A DNA stretch of 64,000 bases from Paratinospora sagittata (lineage: Eukaryota; Streptophyta; Magnoliopsida; Ranunculales; Menispermaceae): contig JAYMFD010002246.1 in the NCBI GenBank assembly GCA_035771175.1, positions 1 to 64,000 of the forward strand. The letters are read 5' to 3'. The position numbers and the translations under genes are program-made. A model generated the notes under the pieces. It made no database searches. It had not been told where the DNA came from and saw nothing but the letters and a program-made list of their open reading frames with translations. Below are positions 1-13,309 of this stretch, piece by piece; positions within the stretch are counted from its first letter, which is position 1; every line of letters starts with the position of its first letter.

Positions 1-850
1 TGCGAGTCCCAATACCCTTCTAGGAACCCCCGGAAGAGATGGAACTCCGTTCGAATATCCCGGTGAATTTTTGACACTCAAATATAAAATTTTGGTTTAA
101 AATGAACTAAATATACTTTGAAAAAGTAATTGAGGCAATCGCGACCAATTCACTCGATTGGTTTCTCCACCAACTCCTTGAGCGAGTCCCCAATATCCTT
201 CAAGCAACCCCCCAGGATAGATGGAACTCCGTTCCAATATCCCAATAAATTTTTGACCACTAAATCTCAAATTTTGGTTTAAATGAATAAAATTTTCTTA
301 GAAAATTTGTTTGAGGCAATCGCGACCAATCCACCAGATTGCTTTCTCCACCAACTCTTTGAGCGAATCCCAATATCCTTCTAGGAACCCCCCGAAATAG
401 ATGGAACTCCGTTCCAATATCCCGATGAATTTTTGACCCCCCAAATCTAAATTTGGCTTAAATGAACTAAATATACTTAGAAAAAGTGTTTGAGGCAATC
501 GCGACCAATCCACCGGATTGCTTTCTTTAGCAACTCCTTGAGCGAGTCCCAATATCCTTCAAGCAACCCCCAGAATAGATGGGAACTCCGTTTCAATATC
601 CCGATGAATTTTTGACCCTCAAATCTAAAATTTTGGTTTAAATGAACCAAATTTACTTAGAAAATGTGTTTGAGGCAATCGCGACCAATCCACCGTATTG
701 CTTTCTCCACCAACTCTTTGAGCGAGTCCAAATATCGTTCTAGCAACCCCCAGAATAGATGGAACTCCGTTCCAATATTCCGATGAATTTTTGACCCCTC
801 AATCTCAAATTTTGGTTTAAATGAACTAAATTTAATTAGAAAAAGTGTTT

Positions 851-1029
851 GAGGCAATCGCGACCAATCCACCGGATTCCTTTCTCCACCAAGTCTTTGT
901 GCGAGTCCCAATATCCTTTTAGGAACCCCCGGAATAGATGGAACTCCGTTCCAATATCCCGATGAATTTTTGACCCCCCAAATCTAAATTTTGGTTTAAA
1001 TGAACTAAATATACTTAGAAAAAGTAATT
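851..1029. repeat. Representative 179-bp satellite monomer
   Basis: One full repeat unit, taken from one 'gaggcaatc' to the base before the next. In order it contains: the conserved GAGGCAATCGCGACCAATCC box; the hairpin-capable CAATCC-ACC-GGATTG dyad; a pyrimidine-rich segment (ctttctccacc); the 'gagtcccaatatcctt' segment; a C-run (aacccccgg); a second dyad TGGAAC-TCC-GTTCCA; 'aatatcccgatgaattttt'; and the AT-rich 'aattttggtttaaatgaac' box leading to 'cttagaaaa'. Two common types differ after the AT box: 'aatatacttagaaaaagt' and 'aatttacttagaaaatgtg'. The family is not one I recognise by name. Confidence 0.93.
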
Positions 1030-2740
1030 GAGGCAATCGCGACCAATCTACCGGATTGCTTTCTCTACCAACTCCTTCAGCAAGTCCCAATATCCTTCAA
1101 GCAACCCCAAGAATAGATGGAACACCGTTACAATATCCCGATGAATTTTTTACCATTAAATCTCAAATTTTGGTTTAAATGAACTAAATTTACTTAGGAA
1201 ATATGTTTGAGCCAATCGCGACCAATCCACCATATTGCTTTCTCACCAACTCTGTGAGCGAGTCCCAATATCCTTCTATTAACCACCCGGAATAGATGAA
1301 ACTCCGTACCAATATCCCGGTGAACTTTTGACCCCCAACTCTAAAATTTGGTTTAAATGAATTAAACTTATTTAGAAAATGTGTTTGAGGCAATCGCAAC
1401 CAATCCACCGGATTGCTTTTTCCACCAACTTCTTAAGCGAGTCCAATATCCTTCTAGGAACCCCCAGAATAGATGGAACTCCCGTTCCAATATCCCGATA
1501 AATTTTTGACCCCTAAATCTCAAATTTTGGTTTAAATGAACTAAAATTACTTAGAAAATGTGTTTGAGGCAATCGCGACCAATCCACCTGATTGCTTTCT
1601 CTCCACCTACTCTTTAAGCGAGTCCCAATATCCTTCTAGCAACCCCCAGAATTGATGGAACTCCGTTCCAATATCCAGGGAATTTTTTACCCCCCAAATC
1701 TAAATTTTGGTTTAAATGAATTAAATTTACTTAGAAAAAAGTGGTTGAGGCAATCGCAACCAATCCACCGTATTGCTTTCTCTACCAACTCCTTGAGCGA
1801 ATCCCAATATCCTTCAAGCAACCCCCAGAATAGATGGAACTCCGTTTCAATATACCGATGAATTTTTGACCATTAAATCTCAAATTTTAGTTTAAAGGAA
1901 CTAAATTTACTTGGAAATGTGTTTGACGCAATCGCGACCAATCCACCGGATTGCTTTCTCCGCCTACTCTTTGAGCGAGTCCCAATATCCTTCTAGGAAC
2001 CCTCGGAATAGATGGAACTCTATTGCAATATCTCGATGAATTTTTCACCCCCTAAATCTCAAATTTTGGTTTAAATGAAGTAAATTAACTTAGAAAATGT
2101 GTTTGAGGCAATCGCGACCAATCCACCGGATTGCTTTCCTCCACCTACTCTTTTAGAGAGTCCCAATATCCTTCTAGCAACCCCCCAGAATAAATGGAAC
2201 TCCGTTCCAATATCCCGATGAATTTTTGACCATTAAATCTCAAATTTTGGTTTAAATGAACCAAATTTACTTAGAAAATGTGTTTGAGGCAATCGCGACC
2301 AATCACCGTATTGCTTTCTCCACCAACTCTTTGAGCGAGTCCCAATATCCTTCTAGCAACCCCCAGAATAGATGGAACTCCGTTCCAATATTCCGATGAA
2401 TTTTTGACCCCTCAATCTCAAATTTTGGTTTAAATGAACTAAATTTACTTAGAAAAAGTGTTTGAGGCAATCGCGACCAATCCACCGGATTGCTTTCTCC
2501 ACCAAGTCTTTGTGCGAGTCCCAATATCCTTTTAGGAACCCCCGAAATAGATGGAACTCCGTTCTAATATCCCGATGAATTTTGACCCCCAAATGTAATT
2601 TTGGTTTAAATGAACTAAATATACTTAAAATAAGTAATTGAGGCAATCGCGACCAATCCACCGTATTGCTTTCTCCACCAACTCTTTGAGCGAGTCCAAA
2701 TATCATTCTAGCAACCCCCAGAATAGATGGAACTCCGTTC

Positions 2741-5700
2741 CAATATTCCGATGAATTTTTGACCCCTAAATATCAAATTTTGGTTTAAATGAACTAAATT
2801 ACTTAGAAAATGTGCTTGAGGCAATCGCTACCAATCCACCAGATTGCTTTCTCCACCAAATCTTTGAGCGAGTCCCAATATCCTTCTAGGAACCCCCGGA
2901 AGAGACGGAACTCCGTTCCAATATCCCGGTGAATTTTTGACACTCAAATCTAAAATTTTGGTTTAAATGAACTAAATATACTTTGAAAAAGTAATTGAGG
3001 CAATCGCGACCAATCCACCGGATTGCTTTCTCTACCAACTCCTTGAGCAAGTCCCAATATCCTTCAAGCAACCCCAAGAATAGATGGAACACCGTTTCAA
3101 TATCCCGATGAATTTTTTACCATTAAATCTCAAATTTTGGTTTAAATGAACTAAATTTACTTAGAAAATGTGTTTGAGGCAATCGCGACCAATCCACCGT
3201 ATTGCTTTCTCCACCTACTCTTTGAGCGAGTCCCAATATCCTTCTAGCAACCCCCCAGAATAAATGGAACTCCGTTCCAATATCCCGATGAATTTTTGAC
3301 CCCTAAATCTCAAATTTTGGTTTAAATGAACTAAATTTACTTAGAAAATGTGTTTGAGGCAATCGCTACCAATCCACCAGATTGCTTTCTCCACCAACTC
3401 TTTGAGCGAGTCCCAATATCCTTCTAGGAACCCCCGGAAGAGACGGAACTCCGTTCCAATATCCCGGTGAATGTTTGACACTCAAATATAAAATTTTGGT
3501 TTAAATGAACTAAATATACTTTGAAAAAGTAATTGAGGCAATCGCGACCAATTCACCGAATTGGTTTCTCCACCAACTCCTTGAGCAAGTCCCAATATCC
3601 TTCAAGCAACCCCCCAGGATAGATGGAACTCCGTTCCAATATCCTGATGAATTTTTGACCACTAAATCTAAAATTTTGGTTTAAATGAATAAAATTTACT
3701 TAGAAAATTTGTTTGAGGCAATCGCGACCAATCCACCAGATTGCTTTCTCCACCAACTCTTTGAGCGAGTCCCAATATCCTTCTAGGAACCCCCGAAATA
3801 GATGGAACTTCGTTCCAATATCCCGATGAATTTTTGACCCCCAAATCTAAATTTTGGCTTAAATGAACTAAATATACTTAGAAAAAGTGTTTGAGGCAAT
3901 CGCGACCAATCCACCGGATTGCTTTCTTTACCAACTCCTTGAGCGAGTCCCAATATCCTTCAAGCAACCCCCAGAATAGATGGAACTCCGTTTCAATATC
4001 CCATTGAAATTTTGACCCTCAAATCTAAAATTTTGGTTTAAATGAACCAAATTTACTTAGAAAATGTGTTTGAGGCAATCGCGACCAATCCACCGTATTG
4101 CTTTCTCCACCAACTCCTTGAGCGAGTCCCAATATCCTTCAAGCAACCCCCAGAATAGATGGAACTCCGTTTCAATATCCCGATGAATTTTTGACCCCCA
4201 AATCTAAAATTTTGGTTTAAATGAACCAAATTTACTTAGAAAATGTGTTTGAGGCAATCGCGACCAATCCACCGTATTACTTTCTCCACCAACTCTTTGA
4301 GCGATTCCCAATATCCTTCTAGCAACCCCCAGAATAGATGGAACTCTGTTCCAATATTCCGATGAATTTTTGACCTCTCAATCTCAAATTTTGGTTTAAA
4401 TGAACTAAATTTACTTAGAAAAAGTGTTTGAAGCAATCGCGACCAATCCACCGGATTGCTTTCTCCACCAAGTCTTTGTGCGAGTCCCAATATCCTTTTA
4501 GGAACCCCCGAAATAGATGGAACTCCGTTCCAATATCCCGATGAATTTTTGACCCCCAAATGTAAATTTTGGTTTCAATGAACTAAATATACTTAGAAAA
4601 AGTAATTGAGGCAATCGCGACCAATCCACCGGATTGCTTTCTCTACCAACTCCTTGAGCAAGTCCCAATATCCTTCAAGCAACCCCAAGAATAGATGGAA
4701 CACCGTTTCAATATCCCGATGAACTTTTTACCGTTAAATCTCAAATTTTGGTTTAAATGAACTAAATTTACTTAGAAAATGTGTTTGAGGCAATCGCGAC
4801 CAATCCACCGTATTGCTTTCTCCACCTACTCTTTGAGCGAGTCCCAATTTCCTTCTAGCAACCCCTCAGAATAGATGGAACTCCGTTCCAATATCCCGAT
4901 GAATTTTTTACCCCTAAATCTCAAATTTTGGTTTAAATGTACTAAATTTACTTAGGAAATGTGTTTGACGCAATCGCGACCAATCCACCATATTGCTTTC
5001 TCCACCAACTCTTTGAGCGAGTCCCAATATCCTTCTAGGAACCCCCGAAATAGATGGAACTCCGTTCCAATATCGCGATAAATTTTTGACTCCTAAATCT
5101 CAAATTTTGGTTTAAATGAACTAAAATTACTTAGAAAATGTGTTTGAGGCAATCGCGACCAATCCACCTGATTGCTTTCTCCACCTACTCTTTAAACGAG
5201 TCCCAATATCCTTCTAGCAACCCCCAGAATTGATGGAACTCCGTTCCAATATCCCAGGGAATTTTTTACCCCCAAATCTAAATTTTGGTTTAAATGAATT
5301 AAATTTACTTAGAAAAAGTGTTTGAGGCAATCGCAACCAATCCACCGTATTGCTTTCTCTACCAACTCCTTGAGTGAATCCCAATATCCTTCAAGCAACC
5401 CCCAGAATAGATGGAACTCCGTTTCAAAATCCCGATGAATTTTTTACCATTAAATCTCAAATTTTGGTTTAAAAGAACTAAATTTACTTAGAAAATGTGT
5501 TTGACGCAATCGCGACCAATCCATCGGATTGCTTTCTCCGCCTACTCTTTGAGCGAGTCCCAATATCCTTCTAGGAACCCTCGGAGTAGATGGAACTCTA
5601 TTCCAATATCTCGATGAATTTTTCACCCCTAAATCTCAAATTTTGGTTTAAATGAACTAAATTAACTTAGAAAATGTGTTTGAGGCAATCGCGACCAATC

Positions 5701-5783
5701 CACCGGATTGCTTTCTCCACCTACCCTTTTATCGAGTCCCAATATCCTTCTAGCAACCCCCCAGAATAAATGGAACTCTGTTC
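2741..5783. repeat. 17-monomer higher-order repeat (3,043 bp), copy 1
   Basis: The order of variant monomers here repeats with an offset of exactly 3,043 bp (17 x 179). For example, 'gacccctaaatatcaaa' is at 2,761 and 5,804, and the 'ggaagagacgg' and 'tttaccaactcc' variants follow in the same order. The left end is placed where the sequence stops matching at this offset, around 2,740. A related, slightly rearranged copy occupies the window start: 'ggaagaga' at 32 against 3,436, offset about 3,401, then about 3,580 after one extra monomer. Boundaries are approximate. Confidence 0.8.
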
Positions 5784-8255
5784 CAATATCCCGATGAATT
5801 TTTGACCCCTAAATATCAAATTTTGGTTTAAATGAACTAAATTACTTAGAAAATGTGCTTGAGGCAATCGCTACCAATCCACCAGATTGCTTTCTCCACC
5901 AAATCTTTGAGCGAGTCCCAATATCCTTCTAGGAACCCCCGGAAGTGACGGAACTCCGTTCCAATATCTCGGTGAATTTTTGACACTCAAATCTAAAATT
6001 TTGGTTTAAATGAACTAAATATACTTTGAAAAAGTAATTGAGGCAATCGCGACCAATCCACCGGATTGCTTTCTCTACCAACTCCTTGAGCAAGTCCCAA
6101 TATCCTTCAAGCAACCCCAAGAATAGTTGGAACACCGTTTCAATATCCCGATGAATTTTTTACCATTAAATCTCAAATTTTGGTTTAAATGAACTAAATT
6201 TACTTAGAAAATGTGTTTGAGGCAATCGCGACCAATCCACCTTATTGCTTTCTCCACCTACTCTTTGAGCGAGTCCCAATATCCTTCTAGCAACCCCCCA
6301 GATTAAATGGAACTCCGTTCTAATATCCCGATGAATTTTTGACCGCTAAATCTCAAATTTTGGTTTAAATGAACTAAATTTACTTAGAAAATGTGTTTGA
6401 GGCAATCGCTACCAATCCACCAGATTGCTTTCTCCACCAACTCTTTGAGCGAGTCCTAATATCCTTCTAGGAACCCCCGGAAGAGACGGAACTCCGTTCC
6501 AAGATCCCGGTGAATGTTTGACACTCAAATACAAAATTTTGGTTTAAATGAACTAAATATACTTTGAAAAAGTAATTGAGGCAATCGCGACCAATTCACC
6601 GAATTGGTTTCTCCACCAACTCCTTGAGCGAGTCCCAATATCCTTCAAGCAACCCCCCAGGATAGATGGAACTCCGTTCCAATATCCTGATGAATTCTTG
6701 ACCACTAAATCTAAAATTTTGGTTTAAATGAATAAAATTTACTTAGAAAATTTGTTTGAGGCAATCGCGACCAATCCACCAGATTGCTTTCTCCACCAAC
6801 TCTTTGAGCGAGTCCCAATATCCTTCTAGGAACCCCCGAAATAGATGGAACTCCGTTCCAATATCCCGATGAATTTTTGACCCCCAAATCTAAATTTTGG
6901 CTTAAATGAACTAAATATACTTAGAAAAAGTGTTTGAGGCAATCGCGACCAATCCACCGGATTGCTTTCTTTAGTAACTCCTTGAGCGAGTCCCAATATC
7001 CTTCAAGCAACCCCCAGAATAGATGGAACTCCGTTTCAATATCTCGATGAATTTTTGACCCTCAAATCTAAAATTTTGGTTTAAATGAACCAAATTTACT
7101 TAGAAAATGTGTTTGAGGCAATCGCGACCAATCCACCGTATTGCTTTCTCCACCAACTCCTTGAGCGAGTCCCAATATCCTTCAAGCAACCCCCAGAATA
7201 GATGGAACTCCGTTTCAATATCCCGATGAATTTTTGACCCCCAAATCTAAAATTTTGGTTTAAATGAACCAAATTTACTTAGAAAATGTGTTTGAGGCAA
7301 TCGCGACCAATCCACCGTATTGCTTTCTCCACCAACTCTTTGAGCGAGTCCCAATATCCTTCTAGCAACCCCCAGAATAGATGAAACTCCGTTCCAATAT
7401 TCCGATGAATTTTTGACCTCTCAATCTCAAATTTTGGTTTAAATGAACTAAATTTACTTAGAAAAAGTGTTTGAAGCAATCGCGACCAATCCACCGGATT
7501 GCTTTCTCCACCAAGTCTTTGTGCGAGTCCCAATATCCTTTTAGGAACCCCCGAAATAGATGGAACTCCGTTCCAATATCCCGATGAATTTTTGACCCCC
7601 AAATGTAAATTTTGGTTTAAATGAACTAAATATACTTAGAAAAAGTAATTGAGGCAATCGCGACCAATCCACCGGATTGCTTTCTCTACCAACTCCTTGA
7701 GCAAGTCCCAATATCCTTCAAGCAACCCCAAGAATATATGGAACACCGTTTCAATATCCCGATGAATTTTTTACCATTAAATCTCAAATTTTGGTTTAAA
7801 TGAACTAAATATACTTAGAAAAAGTAATTGAGGCAATCGCGACCAATCCACCGGATTGCTTTCTCTACCAACTCCTTGAGTAAGTCCCAATATCCTTCAA
7901 GCCACCGCAAGAATAGATGGAACACCGTTTCAATATCCCGATGAATTTTTTACCATTAAATCTCAAATTTTGGTTTAAATGAACTAAATTTACTTAGAAA
8001 ATGTGTTTGAGGCAATCGCGACCAATCCACCGTATTGCTTTCTCCACCTACTCTTTCAGCGAGTCCCAATATCCTTCTAGCAACCCCTCAGAATAGATGG
8101 AACTCCGTTCCAATATCCCGATGAATTTTTGACCCCTAAATCTCAAATTTTGGTTTAAATGTACTAAATTTACTTAGGAAATATGTTTGAGCCAATCGCG
8201 ACCAATCCACCATATTGCTTTCTCCACCAACTCTTTGAGCGAATCCCAATATCCT
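5784..8255. repeat. 17-monomer higher-order repeat, copy 2
   Basis: Matches copy 1 at offset 3,043 to about 7,798. Here one extra monomer is present: the 'ctctaccaactccttgag' and 'gaacaccg' monomer is doubled at about 7,620-7,978. The offset then becomes about 3,222 until roughly 8,255. There the sequence jumps from the expected 'gaaatagatgg' monomer into a 'ggaagagacgg' monomer that belongs ten repeats earlier. This end is therefore a crossover joint, not a natural unit end. Confidence 0.75.
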
Positions 8256-10570
8256 TCTAGGAACCCCCGGAAGAGACGGAACTCCGTTCCAATATCCCGG
8301 TGAATGTTTGACACTCAAATATAAAATTTTGGTTTAAATGAACTAAATATACTTTGAAAAAGTAATTGAGGCAATCGCGACCAATTCACCGAATTGGTTT
8401 CTCCACCAACTCCTTGAGCGAGTCCCAATATCCTTCAAGCAACCCCCCAGGATAGATGGAACTCCGTTCCAATATCCTGATGAATTTTTGACCACTAAAT
8501 CTAAAATTTTGGTTTAAATGAATAAAATATACTTAGAAAATTTGTTTGAGGCAATCGCGACCAATCCACCAGATTGCTTTCTCCACCAACTCTTTGAGCG
8601 AGTCCCAATATCCTTCTAAGAACCCCCGAAATAGATGGAACTCCGTTCCAATATCCCGATGAATTTTTGACCCCCAAATCTAAATTTTGGCTTAAATGAA
8701 CTAAATATACTTAGAAAAAGTGTTTGAGGCAATCGCGACCAATCCACCGGATTGCTTTCTTTAGCAACTCCTTGAGCGAGTCCCAATATCCTTCAAGCAA
8801 CCCCCAGAATAGATGGAACTCCGTTTCAATATCCCGATGAATTTTTGACCCTCAAATCTAAAATTTTGGTTTAAATGAACCAAATTTACTTAGAAAATGT
8901 GTTTGAGGCAATCGCGACCAATCCACCGTATTGCTTTCTCCACCAACTCCTTGAGCGAGTCCCAATATCCTTCAAGCAACCCCCAGAATAGATGGAACTC
9001 CGTTTCAATATCCCGATGAATTTTTGACCCCCAAATCTAAAATTTTGGTTTAAATGAACCAAATTTACTTAGAAAATGTGTTTGAGGCAATCGCGACCAA
9101 TCCACCGTATTGCTTTCTCCACCAACTCTTTGAGCGAGTCCCAATATCCTTCTAGCAACCCCCAGAAAAGATGGAACTCCGTTCCAATATTCCGATGAAT
9201 TTTTGACCTCTCAATCTCAAATTTTGGTTTAAATGAACTAAATTTACTTAGAAAAAGTAATTGAAGCAATCGCGACCAATCCACCGGATTGCTTTCTCCA
9301 CCAAGTCTTTGTGCGAGTCCCAATATCCTTTAAGGAACCCCCGAAATAGATGGAACTCCGTTCCAATATCCCGATGAATTTTTGACCCCCAAATGTAAAT
9401 TTTGGTTTAAATGAACTAAATATACTTAGAAAAAGTAATTGAGGCAATCGCGACCAATCCACCGGATTGCTTTCTCTACCAACTCCTTGAGCAAGTCCCA
9501 ATATCCTTCAAGCAACCCCAAGAATAGATGGAACACCGTTTCAATATCCCGATGAATTTTTTACCATTAAATCTCAAATTTTGGTTTAAATGAACTAAAT
9601 TTACTTAGAAAATGTGTTTGAGGCAATCGCGACCAATCCACCGTATTGCTTTCTCCCCCTACTCTTTGAGCGAGTCCCAATTTCCTTCTAGCAACCCCTC
9701 AGAATAGATGGAACTCCGTTCCAATATCCCGATGAATTTTTTACCCCTAAATCTCAAATTTTGCTTTAAATGTACTAAATTTACTTAGGAAATGTGTTTG
9801 AGGCAATCGCGACCAATCCACCATATTGCTTTCTCCTCCAACTCTTTGAGCGAGTCCCAATATCCTTCTAGGAACCCCCGAAATAGATGGAACTCCGTTC
9901 CAATATCCCGATAAATTTTTGACCCCTAAATCTCAAATTTTGGTTTAAATGAACTAAAATTACTTAGAAAATGTGTTTGAGGCAATCGCGACCAATCCAC
10001 CTGATTGCTTTCTCCACCTACTCTTTAAACGAGTCCGAATATCCTTCTAGCAACCCCCAGAATTGATGGAACTCCGTTCCAGTATCCCAGGGAATTTTTT
10101 ACCCCCAAATCTAAATTTTGGTTTAAATGAATTAAATTTACTTAGAAAAAGTGTTTGAGGCAATCGCAACCAATCCACCGTATTGCTTTCTCTACCAACT
10201 CCTTGAGTGAATCCCAATATCCTTCAAGCAACCCCCAGAATAGATGGAACTCCGTTTCAAAATCCCGATGAATTTTTGACCATTAAATCTCAAATTTTGG
10301 TTTAAAAGAACTAAATTAACTTAGAAAATGTGTTTGAGGCAATCGCGACCAATCCACCGGATTGCTTTCTCCACCTACCCTTTTATCGAGTCCCAATATC
10401 CTTCTAGCAACCCCCCAGAATAAATGGAACTCCGTTCCAATATCCCGATGAATTTTTGACCCCTAAATATCAAATTTTGGTTTAAATGAACTAAATTACT
10501 TAGAAAATGTGCTTGAGGCAATCGCTACCAATCCACCAGATTGCTTTCTCCACCAAATCTTTGAGCGAGT
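8256..10570. repeat. 17-monomer higher-order repeat, copy 3 (rearranged)
   Basis: The first part repeats about 6,470-7,800 at offset 1,790 (10 monomers) and copy 1 at offset 4,833 (27 monomers), as shown by the 'gacactcaaatataaa', 'tttagcaactcc' and 'cagaattgatgg' variants. One monomer present in copies 1 and 2 ('ccgcctactc' with 'accctcgga', about 5,470-5,650) is missing near 10,315, so the offset falls to 4,654 by 10,458. The 'ccacctacccttttatcgag' variant confirms the pairing with 5,700. Limits are approximate. Confidence 0.72.
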
Positions 10571-13309
10571 CCCAATATCCTTCTAGGAACCCCCGGAAGA
10601 GACGGAACTCCGTTCCAATATCCCGGTGAATTTTTGACACTCAAATCTAAAATTTTGGTTTAAATGAACTAAATATACTTTGAAAAAGTAATTGAGGCAA
10701 TCGCTAACCAATTCACCGGATTGGTTTCTCCACCAATTCCTTGAGCGAGTCCCAATATCCTTCAAGCAACCCCCCAGGATAGATGGAACTCCGTTCCAAT
10801 ATCCCGATAAATTTTTGACCACTAAATCTCCAATTTTGGTTTAAATGAATAAAATTTACTTAGAAAATTTGTTTGAGGCAATCGCGACCAATCCACCAGA
10901 TTGCTTTCTCCACCAACTCTTTGAGCGAATCCCAATATCCTTCTAGGAACCCCCGAAATAGATGGAACTCCGTTCCAATATCCCGATGAATTTTTGACCC
11001 CCAAATCTAAATTTTGGTTTAAATGAACTAAATATACTTGGAAAAAGTGTTTGAGGCAATCGCGACCAATCCACCGGATTGCTTTCTTTACCAACTCCTT
11101 CAGCGAGTCCCAATATCCTTCTAGCAACCCCCAGAATAGGTGGAACTCCGTTCCAATATTCCGATGAATTTTTGACCCCTCAATCTCAAATTTTGGTTTA
11201 AATGTACTAAATTTACTTAGAAAAAGTGTTTGAGGCAATCGCGACCAATCCACCGGATTGCTTTCTCCACCAAGTCTTTGTGCGAGTCCCAATATCCTTT
11301 TAGGAACCCCCGCAATAAATGGAACTCCGTTCCAATATCCCGATGAATTTTTGACCACCAAATCTAAATTTTGGTTTAAATGAACTAAATATACTTAGAA
11401 AAAGTAATTGAGGCAATCGCGACCAATCCACCGGATTGCTTTCTCTACCAACTCCTTGAGCAAGTCCCAATATCCTTCAAGCAACCCCAAGAATAGATGG
11501 AACACCGTTTCAATATCCCGATGAATTTTTTACCATTAAATCTCAAATTTTGGTTTAAATGAACTAAATTTACTTAGAAAATGTGTTTGAGGCAATCGCG
11601 ACCAATCCACCGTATTGCTTTCTCCACCTACTCTTTGAGCGAGTCCCAATATCCTTCTAGCAACCCCTCAGAATAGATGGAACTCCGTTCCAATATCCCG
11701 ATGAATTTTTGACCCCTAAATCTCAAATTTTGGTTTAAATGTACTAAATTTACTTAGGAAATGTGTTTGAGGCAATCGCGACCAATCCACCATATTGCTT
11801 TCTCCACCAACTCTTTGAGCGAGTCCCAATAACCTTCTATTAACCACTGGAATAGACGAAACTCCGTACCAATATCCCGGTGAACTTTTGACCCCCAACT
11901 CTAAAATCTTGGTTTAAATGAATTAAACTTATTTAGAAAATGTGTTTGAGGCAATCGCAACCAATCACCGGATTGCTTTTTCCACCAACTTCTTAAGCGA
12001 GTCCCAATATCCTTCTAGGAACCCCCAGAATAGATGGAACTCCGTTCCAATATCCCGATAAATTTTTTACGCCCAAATCTAAATTTTGGTTTAAATGAAC
12101 TAAATATACTTAGAAAAAGTAATTGAGGCAATCGCGACCAATCCACCGGATTGCTTTCTCTACCAACTCCTTGAGCAAGTCCCAATATCCTTCAAGCAAC
12201 TCCAAGAATAGATGGAACACCGTTTCAATATCCCGATGAATTTTTTACCATTAAATCTCAAATTTTGGTTTAAATGAACTAAATTTACTTAGAAAATGTG
12301 TTTGAGGCAACCGCGACCAATCCACCGTATTGCTTTCTCCACCTACTCTTTGAGCGAGTCCCAATATCCTTCTAGCAACCCCTCAGAATAGATGGAACTC
12401 CGTTCCAATATCCCGATGAATTTTTGACCCCTAAATCTCAAATTTTGGTTTAAATGTACTAAATTTACTTAGGAAATGTGTTTGAGGCAATCGCGACCAA
12501 TCCACCGTATTGCTTTCTCCACCTACTCTTTGAGCGAGTCCCAATTTCCTTCTAGCAACCCCTCAGAATAGATGGAACTCCGTTCCAATATCCCGATGAA
12601 TTTTTTGCCCCTAAATCTCAAATTTTGGTTTAAATGTACTAAATTTACTTAGGAAATGTGTTTGAGGCAATCGCGACCAATCCACCATATTGCTTTCTCC
12701 ACCAACTCTTTGAGCGAGTCCCAATATCCTTCTAGGAACCCCCGGAATAGATGGAACTCCGTTCCAATATCCCGATGAATTTTTGACCCCCAAATCTAAA
12801 TTTTGGTTTAAATGAACTAAATATACTTAGAAAAAGTAATTGAGGCAATCGCGACCAATCCACCGGATTGCTTTCTCTACCAACTCCTTGAGCAAGTCCC
12901 AATATCCTTCAAGCAACCCCAAGAATAGATGGAACACCGTTTCAATATCCCGATGAATTTTTTACCATTAAATCTCAAATTTTGGTTTAAATGAACTAAA
13001 TATACTTAGAAAATGTGTTTGAGGCAATCGCGACCAATCCACCGTATTGCTTTCTCCACCTACTCTTTGAGCGAGTCCCAGTTTCCTTCTAGCAACCCCT
13101 CAGAATAGATGGAACTCCGTTCCAATATCCCGATGAATTTTTTACCCCTAAATCTCAAATTTTGGTTTAAATGTACTAAATTTACTTAGGAAATGTGTTT
13201 GAGGCAACCGCGACCAATCCACCATATTGTTTTCTCCACCAACTCTTTGAGCGAGTCCCAATATCCTTCTAGGAACCCCCGAAATAGATGGAACTCCGTT
13301 CCAATATCC

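Noticed and set aside
10822..11361. A 179-codon minus-strand open frame, with a near copy at 14,554-15,093, and many 60-107-codon frames
   Set aside because: They run through consecutive satellite monomers. Because 179 is 2 mod 3, the same DNA is read in three different frames in turn, so no conserved protein results. Neighbouring monomers have stops in the same place, and start and stop positions follow variant substitutions only.
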